Shown here: positions 7,808 through 16,553 of the stretch, in pieces | Numbering within the stretch: the stretch's first letter is position 1 | Layout: each line of letters begins with the position of its first letter | Assembly: GCA_003246895.1 (NCBI GenBank) | Contig: QKCL01000016.1 | Span: 1 to 48,781 of the forward strand | DNA: 48,781 bases | Origin: Spirochaetota bacterium | GTDB taxonomy: Bacteria > Spirochaetota > UBA4802 > UBA5550 | Direction of reading: 5' to 3' | The notes under the pieces: generated by a model | The model's database searches: none | Told to the model about the DNA's origin: nothing | What the model saw: only the letters and a program-made list of their open reading frames with translations | Position numbers and translations under genes: made by a program

Positions 7808-10800
7808 TCAGCTTTCAAAAATTGAACGTATCCTTTCATCAAGGTCACTGATTGAAAAAGGTTTTTTCATAAAATCGAAACTGCCTTCCATAACCCCCTT
7901 TTCCCTGATTGCATCCTCGCTGTATCCCGAGATATAAAGAACCCTTATTTCAGGATAATATCTAAGCAGATCATTGCAGATTGAAACACCATTTTTATTT
8001 CCGGGAAGGATGATATCCGAAATTATCAAATCTATTTCACTACCTTTATCTTTCATCAATTTTTTTATTTCAGTTTCCGAACCTGTAATATACACAGTGT
8101 ATCCTATGCCGGAAAGCATATCATTAAGCAGGTTAGCCATAATCTCGTCATCTTCAATTACTGCGATTGTTTCCTTTCCTCCAAGTACTGTTTTTTTCTC
8201 CTCTATAATCCTTGCCTGGATCTCAGAGTTACCAATTACAGGGAAATAGATTCTGAAAACAGTACCCTCTCCGGGTGTACTATCAACATCTACAAATCCG
8301 CCGCTCTGGGTTACGATGCCATGCACCGTGGAAAGCCCCAGTCCGGTACCAGCCCCAACCTCTTTTGTTGTATAAAACGGCTCAAACATATGCCGCATGG
8401 TCTTTTCATCCATCCCCTTGCCCGTATCTTTTATTTCGATGACAACATAATCTCCCTTTTCTATATTATACAAAGTGGTGATTTTTTTTCTTCCTATTGA
8501 CTCCTGCCTTGTAGAAATGGTAAGAATTCCACCTTCAGGCATGGCATCCCTGGCATTGACAACAAGGTTCATCAGAACCTGTTCAAGCTGGCCCTTATCA
8601 ATGAGTATCTCCATGATGCCCTGCTGAAGATTGTTCTTCATGACAATTTTTTCTCCGATAATACGCCCAATCATATTGCTGAAATTATCAATGACCTCAT
8701 TAACATCAATCAAATCGACTTTTAGAATCTGTTTTCTGCTGAATGCAAGAAGCTGCTTAACAAGATCGACGGCCTTGCGTGAAGCATTCATTATCTGTTT
8801 TATACTGTTAGTGCATTCATCAGGTTGCAGGCCCGCAAAATTAAGAATTTCAGCCTCAGCAATTATTACTGATAATATATTGTTGAAATCATGGGCTACC
8901 CCGCTTGTAAACTTACCAAGAGCTTCCATTTTTTGAGATTGATGATAAAGTGCTTCAAGCTGAAACCTCTCATCCTCAATTTTTATTCTCCCCAGTGCTC
9001 CCGCGATCTGGTCGCATACACTTCTTGCAAATGAACAGTGGAAATCCTGTGCTTCAGACTGATTCGGATAACACAGTATTATCCACCCGAAAAATTCATT
9101 TGCTGATCCAATGGGAACAACAAGATAATATCGGATTCCGGGTATTGCTTTTAAATATCCATCTGGGAACTGTTCGTTGAAAAAATATTCGGGAGTTTTT
9201 ATGGAAGAAAAGAAATCAAAGCATCTGTCTGAAATACCGCATCTTGCGCCATCCATTAATGTATTTATCTTTTCCGATAAATATGCATCACAGATATACT
9301 GTTCGGCCAGTTTAATTTCATCCTTGTAACTGTTATACAGTAAAGCAGCAACTACAGGTAAACCATACAAAGTGCCAAGTTCATTACATGCGGATTTTAG
9401 TATGGCCTCAGCCTTCGTCAATTTTAGACTTTTGGCAATTATGCTATTGAGAAGAGCCAGCTCCTCCATATGCATTGTATTATCACGTTCAATTTTTTTA
9501 TTCTCAGTCACATCTATTAAAAATCCCTGGTAATACTTTTTATTCTCTTCCGGATCTGAAATAGTTCTTGCAGAGATATTTACCCAGATGACTGAACCGT
9601 CTTTTTTATAATAGGAAACAATAAAGTTTGAAACCTCTCCATTTTCATCTATCTGTTTTCTGAAGCGTTCGAAGTCTTCCCGGTTAACATAAACCTGATC
9701 CCTGAGGCTGTCAATACTGCTTAAAAGATCCTGAGAGGATTCATACCCAAGAATTCTGGCAAGAGATGGGCTTACACTGAGGAACTCTCCGCATTCAGAT
9801 TCGGGATTGCTGATAAATATACCTTCAACTGAATTTTCATAAATCTCCCGGTATTTTCTTTCGCTTTCAAGCAGACTGTCATGGGCCAGCTGCAGCTCCC
9901 TTGCCTTCTCTTTTACCTTGAACTCCAGCTCCTGATTAAGCTTGTTCAGCCTGTTTGTAACATATTTCCTCTTGTCCATCTCCTCCTTTAAGCGGAGAGC
10001 AACTTTAATCCTGGCTTTAACTATGGGGATATGAAACGGCTTGCTGATGTAATCTACCGCACCCATGTCCAGACTTTTAATTTCGTCTATTTCCTGTGTA
10101 CTTGAAGTAAGAATGATTATTGGAATGTGCCACGTTTTAGGATCATTAAGCCTTTTGCATACTTCATAGCCGTTCATTTCAGGCATCATCAGATCAAGGA
10201 GAATAAGATCAAGATCCTGGTTTGAGAATGCTATCTCCAGTGCCTTCTTCCCGCTGGTAGCAAAGAAAAGGTCATAATCTTTTTCAAGGTTTTCAATGAG
10301 TATATGTATATTATCAGGTTTATCATCTACTATGAGAATTTTTTTGCATTTGCTGCTGGTTTTACAGTCATCAATTATTGTGCGGTAGGAGCTTTCAAAA
10401 AGTTTAAGATCATCCTGAACCTCTTCAAGTTCAAATATCTTTGACTTGATCTCGTTTTCGAGAGAGATACTCGAACCCACGACTTTCTCCTCAATAATTT
10501 TTCTACGCAGTATCTCCTTCCTTATCTTTATGATATTCTTTATTCTGGCCTTGAGGACATATTCATTTACGTCTTTTCTGATAAAATCATCAACGCCGGA
10601 CTCAAGCACAGAAATTTCATCATCATCGTGAGGACTGTCTGTTAGCATTATGACAGGAATATGCGGATGGGCCTGCCGGTCATTGAGTATATTTATTAAT
10701 TTAATATATGAACCGTCCCGGAGCTGTTTCTCCAGCAGTATAACATCAGGCTCAAAATCATCGATAATATTTATAGATTCTGCAATTGTTTCAGAATTTA

Positions 10801-10891
10801 TAAACTGAAAATTAGTCTTGAAAAATTCCATCAAACCGGTAATTTTTTCCGGTTCACTGTCTATCAGAAGAATTTTATTACGATTGCCCAT
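7808..10891 (-). CDS. Soluble multi-receiver hybrid histidine kinase (REC-REC-PAS-GAF-HK-REC)
   Basis: A 1027-residue cytoplasmic signalling protein without membrane segments. Domain order: receiver 1 (about 5-125), receiver 2 (about 180-300, phospho-acceptor in LILLDLMMPEMNG), a coiled coil (about 305-350), PAS (about 350-465), GAF (about 480-645), HisKA with H-box GVAHDFNNILS, an HATPase domain with N and G boxes (VMNLVVNARDAMPEGG, GTGLGLSTV), and receiver 3 (906-1027; IISDIILPG). Receiver 1 has Glu54 (VILLEKQ) where the phosphorylated Asp should be, so it is probably a pseudo-receiver. Its ATG directly follows the stop codon of the membrane kinase, with an AGGGG site inside the end of that gene, so the two are translationally coupled. 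It is the natural recipient of phosphate from the HPt domain of that kinase. The output is unknown, because there is no DNA-binding or cyclase domain. Confidence 0.9.
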   Translation of the reverse strand: MGNRNKILLIDSEPEKITGLMEFFKTNFQFINSETIAESINIIDDFEPDVILLEKQLRDGSYIKLINILNDRQAHPHIPVIMLTDSPHDDDEISVLESGVDDFIRKDVNEYVLKARIKNIIKIRKEILRRKIIEEKVVGSSISLENEIKSKIFELEEVQDDLKLFESSYRTIIDDCKTSSKCKKILIVDDKPDNIHILIENLEKDYDLFFATSGKKALEIAFSNQDLDLILLDLMMPEMNGYEVCKRLNDPKTWHIPIIILTSSTQEIDEIKSLDMGAVDYISKPFHIPIVKARIKVALRLKEEMDKRKYVTNRLNKLNQELEFKVKEKARELQLAHDSLLESERKYREIYENSVEGIFISNPESECGEFLSVSPSLARILGYESSQDLLSSIDSLRDQVYVNREDFERFRKQIDENGEVSNFIVSYYKKDGSVIWVNISARTISDPEENKKYYQGFLIDVTENKKIERDNTMHMEELALLNSIIAKSLKLTKAEAILKSACNELGTLYGLPVVAALLYNSYKDEIKLAEQYICDAYLSEKINTLMDGARCGISDRCFDFFSSIKTPEYFFNEQFPDGYLKAIPGIRYYLVVPIGSANEFFGWIILCYPNQSEAQDFHCSFARSVCDQIAGALGRIKIEDERFQLEALYHQSQKMEALGKFTSGVAHDFNNILSVIIAEAEILNFAGLQPDECTNSIKQIMNASRKAVDLVKQLLAFSRKQILKVDLIDVNEVIDNFSNMIGRIIGEKIVMKNNLQQGIMEILIDKGQLEQVLMNLVVNARDAMPEGGILTISTRQESIGRKKITTLYNIEKGDYVVIEIKDTGKGMDEKTMRHMFEPFYTTKEVGAGTGLGLSTVHGIVTQSGGFVDVDSTPGEGTVFRIYFPVIGNSEIQARIIEEKKTVLGGKETIAVIEDDEIMANLLNDMLSGIGYTVYITGSETEIKKLMKDKGSEIDLIISDIILPGNKNGVSICNDLLRYYPEIRVLYISGYSEDAIREKGVMEGSFDFMKKPFSISDLDERIRSIFES

Positions 10892-13800
10892 TTACCCCTG
10901 TCTCTTCACTTCTAAATCATTCTTTATTCTGCTGACAACACCTAAAGCCTTTTCCGTATCTAAATTATATATATATTCTTCCATTTTTTCAACTTCCTCC
11001 TGAAAAAGTACGGCATTCACAGATTTTTTGAAGGAGATGAAACTTTTTACCACCCTTGAATCATTCGATTTCAAATAAACTTCAAGTTCTGATAGATGTT
11101 CAAGCATTCTTCCGTAATCGAGTTCCTTAAATTCACTTTTGGTATCCGGAATTTCTTCTTTTCTTGAAAATTGGAATCTGTTTATTTCGGCGACTGTATT
11201 TTCAATTACCTCTCCCAGGCCTCTATAATCATCATCATTCAGATTATCACGGTTATTCAACAATTTGCTTTCAAAGGAGGTGACAGTATTGAATAATTTT
11301 TCAGCACCAATGTTGCCTGAAGCTCCCTTGAGACTATGTACCTCAAGAGCCATTTTATCGTATGCTACGTTATTTTTCAGGTTTAGAAGGTTCTCATAAA
11401 AACTTCCGTTCTGTGAAATAAATTTTTCAAGTATAGAATAATATAAAGAACTGTTACCATTAAAAAGTATTAATGCCTTTTCCGAATTCAGCAGGAGATT
11501 GCCGTTTACCTTTCTTTGTACTGACTGTTCTGCCACAACGTCATTGCCTTCATTATCGATGTTTATGTACCTTGCCAGTTTTGAAATCAGTTCATTTTCA
11601 TCAATGGGCTTTGAAACATAATCATTCATGCCGCTTTCAAGACATTTTCTTTTATCCTCATCAAGGGCATTGGCTGTCATTGCAATAACTTTCAGATGAT
11701 TCATTGTTCTGTCATTTCTGATGATTCTGGTTGCCTCATAACCGTCCATTACGGGCATCTGGATATCCATGAGCACAGCCTTGTAATAACTTTCGTCTTC
11801 ACTTAGAGCTTCCCTGATTTTTTTAATCGCATCTTCACCGTTAAATGCAACTTCCACCTGAAAACCGTAGGATTCCAGAATTATTACGGCAACATCACGG
11901 TTTATCTCATTGTCTTCAACAAGAAGAATACGTGACCTGCCATAATCATAGAATTTTTTATTTCTGGATGTATTGTCATCCCTGACAATAATTTCTTTTT
12001 TTGATTTTTCTCTTCCAAAAATTCTGTGAATTGAATTTGCAACCTCAAAAGAATTAAGCGGTTTATAAATTATTCCATGAACAGCATTGTCCTTGATTAA
12101 CTCATCCCGGAATTTTTCGCTTCCGTCATATATGGTTGTAATAACGAAGAATGCACTGTCATTATTCCCGGAAGGATACTCAGACCGAATCCTGTTAATT
12201 AACTCAAAACCGTTTATGCCCGGCATATTCCAGTCGGCAATGACAAGGTCAAATGCAATACCACTGCCCACGGTTTCAGTGGCATAATCTGATAATGCAG
12301 AAATTGGGTCTGTTTCCGTTATAACGGTAAATCCCATGCTCTCAAGGATCTCCCTGAATATTTCACATGAAATACTGCTGTCATCTATTACAAGAACTCT
12401 TTTTCCGCTGAATTCATCGGCACGAAATATAACATAATCCCTGTTCCAGTCACTTATCTGAAACCTCGCATGAAATGTAAATTCAGATCCCTCTCCAACC
12501 CTGCTTTTCAGTTCTATTTCTCCGCCCATGAGATTCACAAAACTTCTTGTAATTGAAAGACCAAGTCCGGTACCTTCATGCCTTCTCGACATGGAATTAT
12601 CCAACTGAGTGAAAGGTTCAAACAATTCATCCTGCTTATCTTCAGCAATACCGACACCGCTGTCTTTCACCGAAAATCCGAGCCATACTTCATCATTCTG
12701 CTGTTCCAGTTCTTTTTTTAAAAATACCTTAACAATAATAAAACCCTGTTCCGTAAATTTAACGGCGTTACCGATAAGGTTTATCAATATCTGCCCGAGC
12801 TTTGTAGAGTCGCCTTTCAGGTTAATCGGAACATCACTATCAATGATATAAAAGAATTCGATCTCCCCGTCAATGGCCTTTAACCTGAACATACTGATTA
12901 TGCGGTCCATAAGATCTCTGAGACTGAACTGATGAATCATCAGCTCAGTCTTGCCTGATTCAACCCTTGAGAAATCGAGGATATCATTGATTATCTCAAG
13001 CAGGTGCATTGAAGAGCTCACAACTTTAGTAAGCTGATTTCTCTGTTCTTCAAGCAGCTGCCCCTTTAAAACAATATTTGTTAAACCTATTATTGCATTC
13101 ATGGGGGTTCTTATTTCATGGCTCATTCTTGCAAGAAACTGGCTCTTTGCCTTTGTGGCATCTTCAGCAAGTTCCTTTGCATCTGCAAGTTCCCTTGTCC
13201 TGATTTCGACCCTTTTTTCAAGATCACGGTTCAGGCTTTCCAGACTGTCCATCATCTCATGTATTGATTTACTCAGAAACTCAATTTCGTAGGCACCTGT
13301 ATACTCAGGCTTCTTCCCGTCTCTAAGATCAAAAATTATATTCTTGATTGGCAGACTCACCGCAAGATAGATAAGATAAATTATTACAGCCATTGCCAGA
13401 AGGAGAAGGGCCGCAATTATCAGGTAAACATTCTGAAGTTCATCTTTAATCCTGTCATATGACCCCGCAGGTTTTAATATATAAATACTCCAGTTCCACG
13501 GATCAAAGGAAACATATGAAAAGTAATACATCTTCTCATTAATAATTATACTGTTAAGCTGCTCGGGCATATATGCCGAGTAGAGCTCATCGGAAGTAAC
13601 AGGCAGTTCTGTGGTAAGCAGAAGATCCTTATTCATGTCAGTAAGCATTCCGTCGGCATAGTAATGGCGCAGGAGATCTTCGATTTCAAGCATGGCACGA
13701 TTTTGAATAATTTTTGTATTTATTTCATCACCGGACTTACCGGATTTAATCATCGTGTCAAGTGAGGAGTTGCATATATTCTGCACCTCCCTGGATAACC

Positions 13801-13957
13801 ATGTCATGTCCTCTTCAATTGACATGGAAATAAAATCATAGACCAGACCATTTACATAATAATTCATGGCCAGCCCAAGCACTACCCAGGTAATAACGAT
13901 GGGGAATATTATTCGAAAGGCAAGGTATCTTGTAAACCTGAACAATTTCCCGGTCAT
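10892..13957 (-). CDS. Membrane hybrid histidine kinase with two receivers and HPt
   Basis: A 1021-residue phosphorelay kinase. A first membrane helix (about 12-35), a periplasmic sensor region of roughly 145 residues and a second helix (about 180-203) precede a short HAMP-like linker and coiled coil. Then come HisKA (H-box ARMSHEIRTPMNAIIGL), HATPase (N-box ILINLIGNAVKFTE, G-box GTGLGLSITR), receiver 1 (LVIADWNMPGING), receiver 2 (VLMDIQMPVMDGYEA) and a C-terminal HPt domain (LEVHSLKGASGNIGAEKL). This is a complete His-Asp-His relay in one chain, as in BarA/EvgS-type kinases. The start codon overlaps the stop of the upstream periplasmic binding protein by ATGA, which suggests that protein is its ligand-sensing partner. 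The next gene, a soluble response regulator/kinase, follows with no gap. Confidence 0.92.
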   Translation of the reverse strand: MTGKLFRFTRYLAFRIIFPIVITWVVLGLAMNYYVNGLVYDFISMSIEEDMTWLSREVQNICNSSLDTMIKSGKSGDEINTKIIQNRAMLEIEDLLRHYYADGMLTDMNKDLLLTTELPVTSDELYSAYMPEQLNSIIINEKMYYFSYVSFDPWNWSIYILKPAGSYDRIKDELQNVYLIIAALLLLAMAVIIYLIYLAVSLPIKNIIFDLRDGKKPEYTGAYEIEFLSKSIHEMMDSLESLNRDLEKRVEIRTRELADAKELAEDATKAKSQFLARMSHEIRTPMNAIIGLTNIVLKGQLLEEQRNQLTKVVSSSMHLLEIINDILDFSRVESGKTELMIHQFSLRDLMDRIISMFRLKAIDGEIEFFYIIDSDVPINLKGDSTKLGQILINLIGNAVKFTEQGFIIVKVFLKKELEQQNDEVWLGFSVKDSGVGIAEDKQDELFEPFTQLDNSMSRRHEGTGLGLSITRSFVNLMGGEIELKSRVGEGSEFTFHARFQISDWNRDYVIFRADEFSGKRVLVIDDSSISCEIFREILESMGFTVITETDPISALSDYATETVGSGIAFDLVIADWNMPGINGFELINRIRSEYPSGNNDSAFFVITTIYDGSEKFRDELIKDNAVHGIIYKPLNSFEVANSIHRIFGREKSKKEIIVRDDNTSRNKKFYDYGRSRILLVEDNEINRDVAVIILESYGFQVEVAFNGEDAIKKIREALSEDESYYKAVLMDIQMPVMDGYEATRIIRNDRTMNHLKVIAMTANALDEDKRKCLESGMNDYVSKPIDENELISKLARYINIDNEGNDVVAEQSVQRKVNGNLLLNSEKALILFNGNSSLYYSILEKFISQNGSFYENLLNLKNNVAYDKMALEVHSLKGASGNIGAEKLFNTVTSFESKLLNNRDNLNDDDYRGLGEVIENTVAEINRFQFSRKEEIPDTKSEFKELDYGRMLEHLSELEVYLKSNDSRVVKSFISFKKSVNAVLFQEEVEKMEEYIYNLDTEKALGVVSRIKNDLEVKRQG

Positions 13958-15108
13958 TTCAGCCTCGGTTTTGCCGTACTAAGTTCTTTTGGCCATACCA
14001 CATGTTTTTTCCCGTCTATCCACTGTATAATCAGATGGAAATATCTTATCTGCATTCCGGTTCTGTCTACCCCGAAACGCCCCAGAAGTGTCATTCTGTC
14101 CATGGAAGAAAGTATCTTTCGTATTCGGTCACGGTTTGTATTCCCCGCCTTGCGTATGGCTACTGTAAGAATATCTCCTGCTGTATATGCTGTTGCGGCA
14201 TGATAGGATGGCTCCGTTCCGTATTTCCCCTTAAAGCTGTAGTAAAAATCCTTCGATCCGGGGAATGGAAGTTTGTCATGGTAAGTCCACTGCGTTGAGG
14301 AAAATGTATTCTCCGACAAAACCCCAAGTGTTGTTTTATATTTATTAAGGACTGGGCCGGCTGAAGCCCAGTATGCTCTGGGATACCATCCGGTTTTTTT
14401 GAATGCAATTCTCATATCTACGGATTCATCAAAATGGCCGCACATGACAACCGCTTCTGCCTTTAAATTTCTGCATTCCCTTGCAAGGAAAGTGAGATCC
14501 CGTGTACCTTTTTTAAATGTTTTTCTTGAAACAATTGAAAGTCCCAGCCTCTTGGACCACCTCACTGCCCCATTTGCGATGTTCACACCGAATGGATCAT
14601 CAGATGAATATATTGCAATGCGTTTTATTCTATGGGTAAGGAGCAGCTCAACAAAACCCAGAGTATATCTCGTTGCCGGAGGAAAAATTCCGAAAATATA
14701 CCTGTACCCTTTTCTGAAAATACTGTCAGCAGCGGCGCCATGGAGAAGCATTGGGTATCCGTATTTCTCTGTTATTGGAAGGATTGCACTTGTAAGACCG
14801 CTGGAATATGGCGGGAAGAGAAAATCCATTTTTTCCTGAACAATCATTCTCCTGTAAATTGCTTTAGCAGTATCCGGATCACTTTTATCATCATATACTA
14901 TAAGCTTGACTTTTCTGCCGAGTATTCCGCCTGTACGGTTTACTTTCTCCTCCCAGAGCCTCAGGGCATTCTTCTGCATGTTGCCTATTGGGGCATACTG
15001 CCCGGTAAGTCCCAGAGAAATACCGAAACGCATTTCTTCCCCGTAGGAGAAATTACTTATAAAAAGAAACAATACTATGGTGAAGGCTGCAAGGGAATTT
15101 CTGAACAA
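13954..15108 (-). CDS. Periplasmic ligand-binding protein, Leu/Ile/Val-binding (type 1) family
   Basis: A 384-residue secreted protein with an N-terminal signal sequence (hydrophobic core LAAFTIVLFLFISNF, cleavage likely after SYG, about residue 23). The body starts MRFGISLGLTGQYAPIG and goes through GGILGRKVKLIVYDD, the pattern of Peripla_BP_6 branched-chain amino acid/urea/amide-binding proteins. No permease or ABC ATPase gene is nearby. Instead its stop overlaps the start of a membrane hybrid kinase. The simplest reading is that it binds a small ligand and presents it to the kinase sensor domain, as LuxP does for LuxQ. The ligand cannot be read from the sequence. Upstream, 15109-15289 should hold the operon promoter; I saw no clear hexamers there. 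Confidence 0.88.
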   Translation of the reverse strand: MFRNSLAAFTIVLFLFISNFSYGEEMRFGISLGLTGQYAPIGNMQKNALRLWEEKVNRTGGILGRKVKLIVYDDKSDPDTAKAIYRRMIVQEKMDFLFPPYSSGLTSAILPITEKYGYPMLLHGAAADSIFRKGYRYIFGIFPPATRYTLGFVELLLTHRIKRIAIYSSDDPFGVNIANGAVRWSKRLGLSIVSRKTFKKGTRDLTFLARECRNLKAEAVVMCGHFDESVDMRIAFKKTGWYPRAYWASAGPVLNKYKTTLGVLSENTFSSTQWTYHDKLPFPGSKDFYYSFKGKYGTEPSYHAATAYTAGDILTVAIRKAGNTNRDRIRKILSSMDRMTLLGRFGVDRTGMQIRYFHLIIQWIDGKKHVVWPKELSTAKPRLK

Positions 15109-15289
15109 ATTATTCTCTCCCTGATATTATTATGGACACCTTTAAAAACTAGTATTTGCAATAATAAACATCTGTTTTACACAATATTTTATCATAAGAG
15201 GAGATCCGAAAGTTAGTTTCCAGAAATCCCCTTATATAGCAAAAATATATATAAATATCCGGGAGAGTAAATAAATAGTGTCTGTTTTT

Positions 15290-16432
15290 TCACTTATTGT
15301 GAAGCATGAAATTTTTTACAGGGTTTGCATATATCTCATAAATAATCTTTTTAACGTCATCTGCAAATTTATCTGAATTTTCAAGAAACTTCTTCTTTTC
15401 ATCTTCAGTATACATTCCAGAATACTCTGGTGAACCGCTTAAAAGATCGTATGCAATATAATTTGTGGGCCATAATCTGTATCCGCCCTGAATCGACCTG
15501 TCCAGCTCTTTTGCCACTTCCTTGTCGTTGGCGTAATCCCCGAGGAGGGGGTCTCCGAAGCTGTAGTGAATTCTTCCCTTGTAACCGGCTATTCCCCTGT
15601 TCATACTCACAAGATCTTCTGTGGCGGATTTTGAGTGTTTCCCCTTTGTCTTTATATTGTACAGCTCAAGTGCCTTTAGCCTGTCACATGGATCATATTC
15701 ATAAGAAATTGCGATAGGAACAATTTTAAGATTCCTGATGAACTCACCAAATGGTTTGTCTCCTTCCCTGCGGGAAAGGGATATCATGGAGATAACTGCA
15801 GAGTTGGTAAGGTCATTGCCGTCCTTTGCCCTGCCCTCCCTCTGTGCGATCCACACAGACTGATTTCTGTGTATTACATAGTTTATATATCCGGAGAGCT
15901 GTTTTGAAGCCCCCAGCTGCTCCATGATTGGAAGATTTCTTTTCACAATAAAAGACTTGTTTACCCTGATGAGGTCGGAAACAAAATCATTCATTAGAAG
16001 ATTGTCACCGAATGCAATTTCCACCGTATCAAAACCGTTCTTCAGTAATATATAATTGAGGAGAGCAGGATCCAGTGTAATATCCCTGTGATTGCTGATG
16101 AAAAGGTATGCTTCATTCTTTGAAAGATTCTCCAGACCTGACGATGTAATTTCATCTACAGTATGTTTGATCATCGGTTCAAGCATACGCTTAAGAACTA
16201 TCTCTCTCTGAAAATCATCAATTGTATTGAGGCTGCTGAATATCTCTCTCAGATCAGTGTTTATATCTATTCTATCAGACTCATCGGCCAGGGAAATATA
16301 CTTCCCCATCATAAACTGCATGCCCTGTTCAAAACCTGAACTGGCTGCCAGCCTCTCCAGTACACCCTTTACCTCTTCATCCCTGAAGGGTCTGATATCG
16401 TCAAATTCTCTGTCTTTATCAATGAATTTCAT
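15290..16432 (-). CDS. Membrane-lipid acyltransferase, PlsB/PlsC superfamily
   Basis: A 380-residue protein of the glycerophosphate acyltransferase superfamily, which transfers fatty acyl groups to glycerol-3-phosphate or lysophosphatidate. The catalytic NHx4D motif is in FISNHRDITLDP, block II is in QREGRAKDGND (similar to the EGxRS region), and a later block, KIVPIAISYEYDP, fits the motif IV region. There is no obvious long membrane helix. It is longer than typical PlsC (about 240) and shorter than PlsB (about 800). I prefer ATG at 16432, which has a CCGGAG site, over the longer reading from 16489. It lies downstream of the SpoIIE-type phosphatase on the same strand with a 121-base gap. Acceptor specificity is unknown. 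Confidence 0.8.
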   Translation of the reverse strand: MKFIDKDREFDDIRPFRDEEVKGVLERLAASSGFEQGMQFMMGKYISLADESDRIDINTDLREIFSSLNTIDDFQREIVLKRMLEPMIKHTVDEITSSGLENLSKNEAYLFISNHRDITLDPALLNYILLKNGFDTVEIAFGDNLLMNDFVSDLIRVNKSFIVKRNLPIMEQLGASKQLSGYINYVIHRNQSVWIAQREGRAKDGNDLTNSAVISMISLSRREGDKPFGEFIRNLKIVPIAISYEYDPCDRLKALELYNIKTKGKHSKSATEDLVSMNRGIAGYKGRIHYSFGDPLLGDYANDKEVAKELDRSIQGGYRLWPTNYIAYDLLSGSPEYSGMYTEDEKKKFLENSDKFADDVKKIIYEIYANPVKNFMLHNK

Positions 16433-16553
16433 TTTTCTATCTCCGGCAAAATAATTGTCCAAGATGACGCATGGCCGCGATTTTGACAACTTTTTTCAGC
16501 ATTCCCGGCCAGAAATATTTCACAATCTGAAACCTGGCATTACTCTATTTTCA

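Noticed and set aside
13954-15108. Part of a branched-chain amino acid ABC transporter
   Set aside because: No permease or ATPase genes are adjacent, and the gene overlaps a histidine kinase instead.
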